NCBI GenBank assembly: GCA_030377865.1
Contig: JAUCGA010000038.1
Coordinates: 1-45,651 of the forward strand
DNA length: 45,651 nt
Direction of reading: 5' to 3'
From: Anaerolineales bacterium HSG25
GTDB taxonomy: Bacteria; Chloroflexota; Anaerolineae; 4572-78; J111
In this document: positions 42,566 to 45,651 of the stretch, piece after piece
How the letters are laid out: every line of letters begins with the position of its first letter
Numbering within the stretch: the first letter of the stretch is position 1
Notes under the pieces: generated by a model
Told to the model about the DNA's origin: nothing
Seen by the model: only the letters and a program-made list of their open reading frames with translations
Database searches by the model: none
Translations under genes and position numbers: made by a program

Positions 42566-43483
42566 TTAGTGTACAAAACTACGTAAACGATGTGCATGCA
42601 CTGGGCGGCGTAGTTTTGCTAGAGCTTCTTTTTCGATTTGGCGAATTCGCTCTCGGGTTAAACCAAAACGCTCGGTGACATCCTGCAAAGTCAAAGGCTG
42701 ACCATCTTTTAAACCATATCGTAGCTCAACAATGCGACTTTCACGAGCGCTTAAAGCTGACAAAGCTCGTTGAATCTCACCCTCTAACAAGACCGAATCG
42801 ACCTGATCTTCTAGGGCTTGCGCCACATCATTTTCCACAAAATCGGCCAAGGTCGCCCCGTCATCGCCCACAGGCTCTTCTAAACTTAAAGTATCCTGCC
42901 CATCTTGAAGCAGGTCATGAATTTGCTGTGGCGCGTCGCCGGTTTGCTCGGCAATCTCTTCAAGTTTAGGTGCTCGACCTAGTTTTTGGGTCAACTGCCC
43001 CATCACTTTTTTGATTTTGCCGAGATGGTCAACTTTGTGAACCGGCAAACGAATGACTCGGGTTTGGACAGCTACCGCTCGGCTGACACTCTGGCGAATC
43101 CAATAACTGGCATAAGTGCTAAGACGCACTCCTTTTTTATCATCAAATTTATCAATCGCTCGAATTAGTCCCAATACTCCTTCTTGCGATAGTTCAGCCA
43201 AACTTAGGCCATGTCCGGTATATTTACTGGCAATACTAATCACCAAACGACCGTTGGCTTGGATTAACATTCGGCGAGCCGCTTCACCCTCGCGAATTTC
43301 AGCACGAAGTTGGCGTTCATTTTCATGATTTTCGTCTGTTGCTAACAGTACTTCATGACGCTTGCCACGGAGCATAACTTGAATTAGTCGTCGCTCCTCT
43401 GGTGGTGAAACTGGAGCAGTAGCCGCTAAATCTGCAATGCTTAGTCGAAACAGTGCTTCATCGGGTGCCCATGTTGTTGCCAT
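42566..43483 (-). CDS. Sigma-70 family RNA polymerase sigma factor, group 2-like
   Basis: A 305-residue sigma factor. Region 1.1 is absent; region 1.2 ([17 protein letters not shown]) opens the protein. Region 2 has [41 protein letters not shown] and SVSRAV. Region 3 begins [14 protein letters not shown]. Region 4 has RIVELRYGL and [18 protein letters not shown]. This length and set match alternative group 2 sigma factors of non-essential type rather than the primary RpoD, so I give no symbol. The start is the ATG at 43483, with GAGGTGA five bases upstream; the GTG at 43492 lies inside that site. It lies downstream of the LON-domain and B12-regulator genes on the same strand, which might reflect shared control. 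Confidence 0.92.
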   Translation of the reverse strand: MATTWAPDEALFRLSIADLAATAPVSPPEERRLIQVMLRGKRHEVLLATDENHENERQLRAEIREGEAARRMLIQANGRLVISIASKYTGHGLSLAELSQEGVLGLIRAIDKFDDKKGVRLSTYASYWIRQSVSRAVAVQTRVIRLPVHKVDHLGKIKKVMGQLTQKLGRAPKLEEIAEQTGDAPQQIHDLLQDGQDTLSLEEPVGDDGATLADFVENDVAQALEDQVDSVLLEGEIQRALSALSARESRIVELRYGLKDGQPLTLQDVTERFGLTRERIRQIEKEALAKLRRPVHAHRLRSFVH

Positions 43484-43818
43484 AATAATCACCTCATCTA
43501 TATTATTTTACGACCCAACCAACAAATTGGTTTGCCGTAATTGGTAAGCTACAATTTTCAGAAAACTGTTATCTAAAAAACTGTAGGTAACTTGCTAATG
43601 GTGTACAATCTTCAGTATAAGTAACTTTTGTTTCCTAAGTTGTCACTTTTATCAACATGTCATTCCCGCATGTTTTGGGCGGGAATCTATGTGTTGTCAG
43701 TGGATTCCCGCTAAAAATATGCGGGAATGACAATTTACAAGTTAGTTCTGAAAACTACCTATACGAAAGTTGTTACTAAAAAGTTATACTTTGCATCCAA
43801 CGCTCTCGTTTTTGCTCT
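43484..43818. other. Intergenic stretch with one inverted repeat
   Basis: A 335-bp gap between the sigma-factor gene and the LON-domain gene. It holds the inverted repeat at 43659-43731 and otherwise nothing recognisable. Confidence 0.6.
43659..43731. repeat. Inverted repeat, GTCATTCCCGC type
   Basis: GTCATTCCCGCATG at one end and CATATTTTTAGCGG-type/GCGGGAATGAC at the other, with the inner GGGCGGGAATC/GATTCCCGC. It is a short two-armed palindromic element of a type common in many bacterial genomes. Single copy in the window. Confidence 0.65.
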
Positions 43819-44532
43819 TCAATTCAACGAGTAATCTACAAACGGAAGCCGGTCAACTTGCTTATGAGCTTGATAAGCCTTCAACATGTAAGATAAAATC
43901 TTATCTTCCTTATCCAAAACTCGAATAGTTTTACCAATCAATGAGGATAATGAGGTTGATGATAGTAGCTGTTGTTTATCGGATTGATGCGCCCAAGTTG
44001 GCCCTTGGATTGCAGTTCCAGCCAAAAATGCGAGTGCTTTTGGTTCGGTAGGAATCGTCGCGCCCGATAAATCTTCACCTGACGCATCAGCCAAATGACC
44101 GATGTATCGTTCCACAATAACACGTAATGCTTCTGTTAGTTGCAATACTCTTTTTTCATCTTGTCCTTCGTGCAGTTGGAACGGGTCAACTTGACCGATA
44201 AAAAAATTGTTTAAGCTAGGATGAAATTCTTTCACCACAAAACGATCTTGCCCAACGGTAATCAAATTCATCCGACCATCTTTCAAGTGTTCAACAGCCG
44301 TTATACGAGCTGTGGTTCCGATACGATAAAACTCTTTAGAAACCGTCTCGCCCTCTTCGATTTGTTGCTCTGTTTGTTTGGCTAAAACAACCCCAAACGG
44401 ACTTCCATCGGCTAAACATTCCCTAATCATAATCTTGTACCTTTCTTCAAAAATATGTAGTGGTAACATCATACCCGGAAATAACACTACATTTAAAGGG
44501 AACAAGGGGATGTTTGTATTATATTCTAACAT
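43819..44532 (-). CDS. LON substrate-binding-domain protein
   Basis: A 237-residue cytosolic protein matching the N-terminal substrate-binding domain of Lon proteases, without ATPase or peptidase parts. Diagnostic residues: IPLFPLNVVLFPGMMLPLHIFEERYK at the start, GVVLAKQ, and GTTARITAVEHLKDGRMNL. A helical C-terminal part (about 110-237) follows. Such stand-alone proteins bind substrates or partners of Lon, though what this one binds is unknown. AAGGAGGACAG is seven bases before the ATG. It lies 90 bases after the B12-type regulator gene and 335 before the sigma factor, all minus strand. Confidence 0.9.
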   Translation of the reverse strand: MLEYNTNIPLFPLNVVLFPGMMLPLHIFEERYKIMIRECLADGSPFGVVLAKQTEQQIEEGETVSKEFYRIGTTARITAVEHLKDGRMNLITVGQDRFVVKEFHPSLNNFFIGQVDPFQLHEGQDEKRVLQLTEALRVIVERYIGHLADASGEDLSGATIPTEPKALAFLAGTAIQGPTWAHQSDKQQLLSSTSLSSLIGKTIRVLDKEDKILSYMLKAYQAHKQVDRLPFVDYSLN

Positions 44533-44622
44533 GATCTGTCCTCCTTGTTATCTGGTACTAAAATACACATCATTGATACATGTAACGCTCTAATTTGTAT
44601 ACGTACTAACGGTGATTTGCCT

Positions 44623-45603
44623 TCACAATACCTCTAATGTGGGGGTGACAGAGGATATTAAATGCTCTATTTTTACAATAGCTTCTTCAATGGTATTCCC
44701 TAGATATAAACCCGATACCCGTTGAATTAATCTAGGTTTTTGATAAAAAATTGTACCGCCAAAGGTCAATAATGGTTTCTCTAACTGATAACCATTTGTA
44801 GTTTGAACCGGATGTTGCGTATGATACACTTGGCTCAAAGTTATCAATGCTTCTGCTGAATGGTTGGTATACGCTGAAAAACAGACCAATTTTGGTTGTA
44901 CAACCTCTATAATCGGATAAAATTCATCGGCTACGGTATGGTTCCCCAAACAGGTTATAGCGAATCCGCGCTGTCGCAAACAAAATGCCAAAGCCAGTGA
45001 CCCCATTTCATGGAGATCGAGAGGGGCACAAACCAGTAATATTTTTTTGTCACGATCGGGATTGATGGCGCTATGAACTAGGGTTATTAGATAACTACGA
45101 ATCGTGGTGACGATATAGTTCTGAATCAGCAAACTGATTTCATGACGATACCAGCGCTGTTCTGCCTCGCGTATCAGAGGAAGAAAGAGTTCAAGAACAA
45201 CAACTTCGGCTGGGTATAAACTTAATACCTCTTTAATCGTCTTCTCGACGGCGACCGTTCTAAACGATGAGAGTTGGTCTAAAATTCTAGATTGGTATTG
45301 TAAAAGTTGGCTATTACAGGTTTTATCGAAAGTGGGGGGACTTACGATGGTTTCAATTTTATTTGAGGTATGGCTAACAAACGTACCTTTACCCGCTCGA
45401 GTATAGGCTAACCCTTCGGCAATTAGTTCTTGCAAGGCTCGCCGAGCGGTCATTCGGCTCAAGTTGTAGTGTTGACACAGGTGACGTTCGGATGGTAGTC
45501 GCTGATTAGAGCTATAAATACCTTGCTCGATCTGATCTTGCAACACTTCTTTTAATTGAAGGTACACCGGCGTTGGATGTTGCTTATCCAGAAAGCTACT
45601 CAT
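44623..45603 (-). CDS. GntR-type regulator fused to a B12-binding domain
   Basis: A 326-residue DNA-binding regulator. Residues 5-76 are a textbook GntR winged helix: LPSERHLCQHYNLSRMTARR and LAYTRAGKGTFV. Residues about 100-180 form a helical cap, and about 185-315 a cobalamin-binding Rossmann domain, with the base-off motif DLHEMG (D196, H198, G201) after ILLVCAPL. CarH/LitR photoreceptors join MerR-type HTH to this cap and domain; here the HTH is GntR instead. In the cap, W151 is followed at the family position by QN where CarH has EH (Wx9EH), and the residue after Trp is Tyr, so light response by the known His ligand is doubtful. The ATG at 45603 has AAGGTG five bases upstream. A sigma factor and LON-domain gene follow. 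Confidence 0.8.
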   Translation of the reverse strand: MSSFLDKQHPTPVYLQLKEVLQDQIEQGIYSSNQRLPSERHLCQHYNLSRMTARRALQELIAEGLAYTRAGKGTFVSHTSNKIETIVSPPTFDKTCNSQLLQYQSRILDQLSSFRTVAVEKTIKEVLSLYPAEVVVLELFLPLIREAEQRWYRHEISLLIQNYIVTTIRSYLITLVHSAINPDRDKKILLVCAPLDLHEMGSLALAFCLRQRGFAITCLGNHTVADEFYPIIEVVQPKLVCFSAYTNHSAEALITLSQVYHTQHPVQTTNGYQLEKPLLTFGGTIFYQKPRLIQRVSGLYLGNTIEEAIVKIEHLISSVTPTLEVL

Positions 45604-45651
45604 AAATACACCTTTTGATAGCCACTATAAATATGAATGTTAAGTTACTGG

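Noticed and set aside
1..45651. tRNA, rRNA or riboswitch
   Set aside because: No tRNA-like T-loop sequences or conserved riboswitch cores were recognised by eye; a covariance search would be decisive.

Overview
The window looks like a piece of a Chloroflexota (Anaerolineae-like) chromosome of moderate G+C. This is inferred from gene content: Thr/Pro-stalk surface proteins, WD40 and DUF11 repeat proteins, secreted proteins ending in a YLPxVxR-type tail, AAA_35-like ATPases, and a lacI/sugar-ABC operon without its own ATPase. I see no rRNA, tRNA, CRISPR array, transposase or phage module. Many of the gaps between genes are packed with short palindromic, MITE-like elements in at least six families. 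Two families are well enough preserved to show exact lengths and target-site duplications.

Region by region. 1-7405: HAD hydrolase, an M50-like membrane protein lacking the catalytic Glu, a membrane-anchored WD40/TPR protein, and a YaeI-type metallophosphoesterase, separated by dense repeats. 7432-15263: FtsK translocase, a SWIM zinc-finger protein, and RecQ with C-terminal HEAT repeats plus a small antitoxin-like protein downstream. 15627-23139: a sugar uptake operon on the minus strand in the order lacI, substrate-binding protein, malF-type, malG-type. The binding protein is three complete domains fused in one 1319-residue lipoprotein. lacI has a near-consensus sigma-70 promoter with a perfect 24-bp operator at the start site. 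23476-29304: a giant DUF11 surface protein. 29312-33640: an A/T-rich four-gene operon with two different AAA-like ATPases, a membrane-anchored extracellular stalk protein and a minimal nucleotidyltransferase. It is a candidate signalling or conflict system. 33906-37218: a receiver-Roadblock fusion, an alanine dehydrogenase remnant and an aminotransferase. 37415-41714: four consecutive secreted proteins sharing modules and tails. 41732-45603: pcm, a group-2-like sigma factor, a LON-domain protein and a GntR-type regulator fused to a B12-binding domain.

The strongest leads are the triplicated sugar-binding lipoprotein, the GntR-B12 regulator, the four-gene ATPase/stalk/nucleotidyltransferase operon, a 103-bp element flanked by 15-bp duplications in all three copies, a 91-bp element found twice exactly at Shine-Dalgarno sites, and an alanine dehydrogenase gene reduced to its two ends but keeping its ribosome site. 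Starts were moved from the longest reading frame wherever a Shine-Dalgarno or a signal peptide decided the matter.
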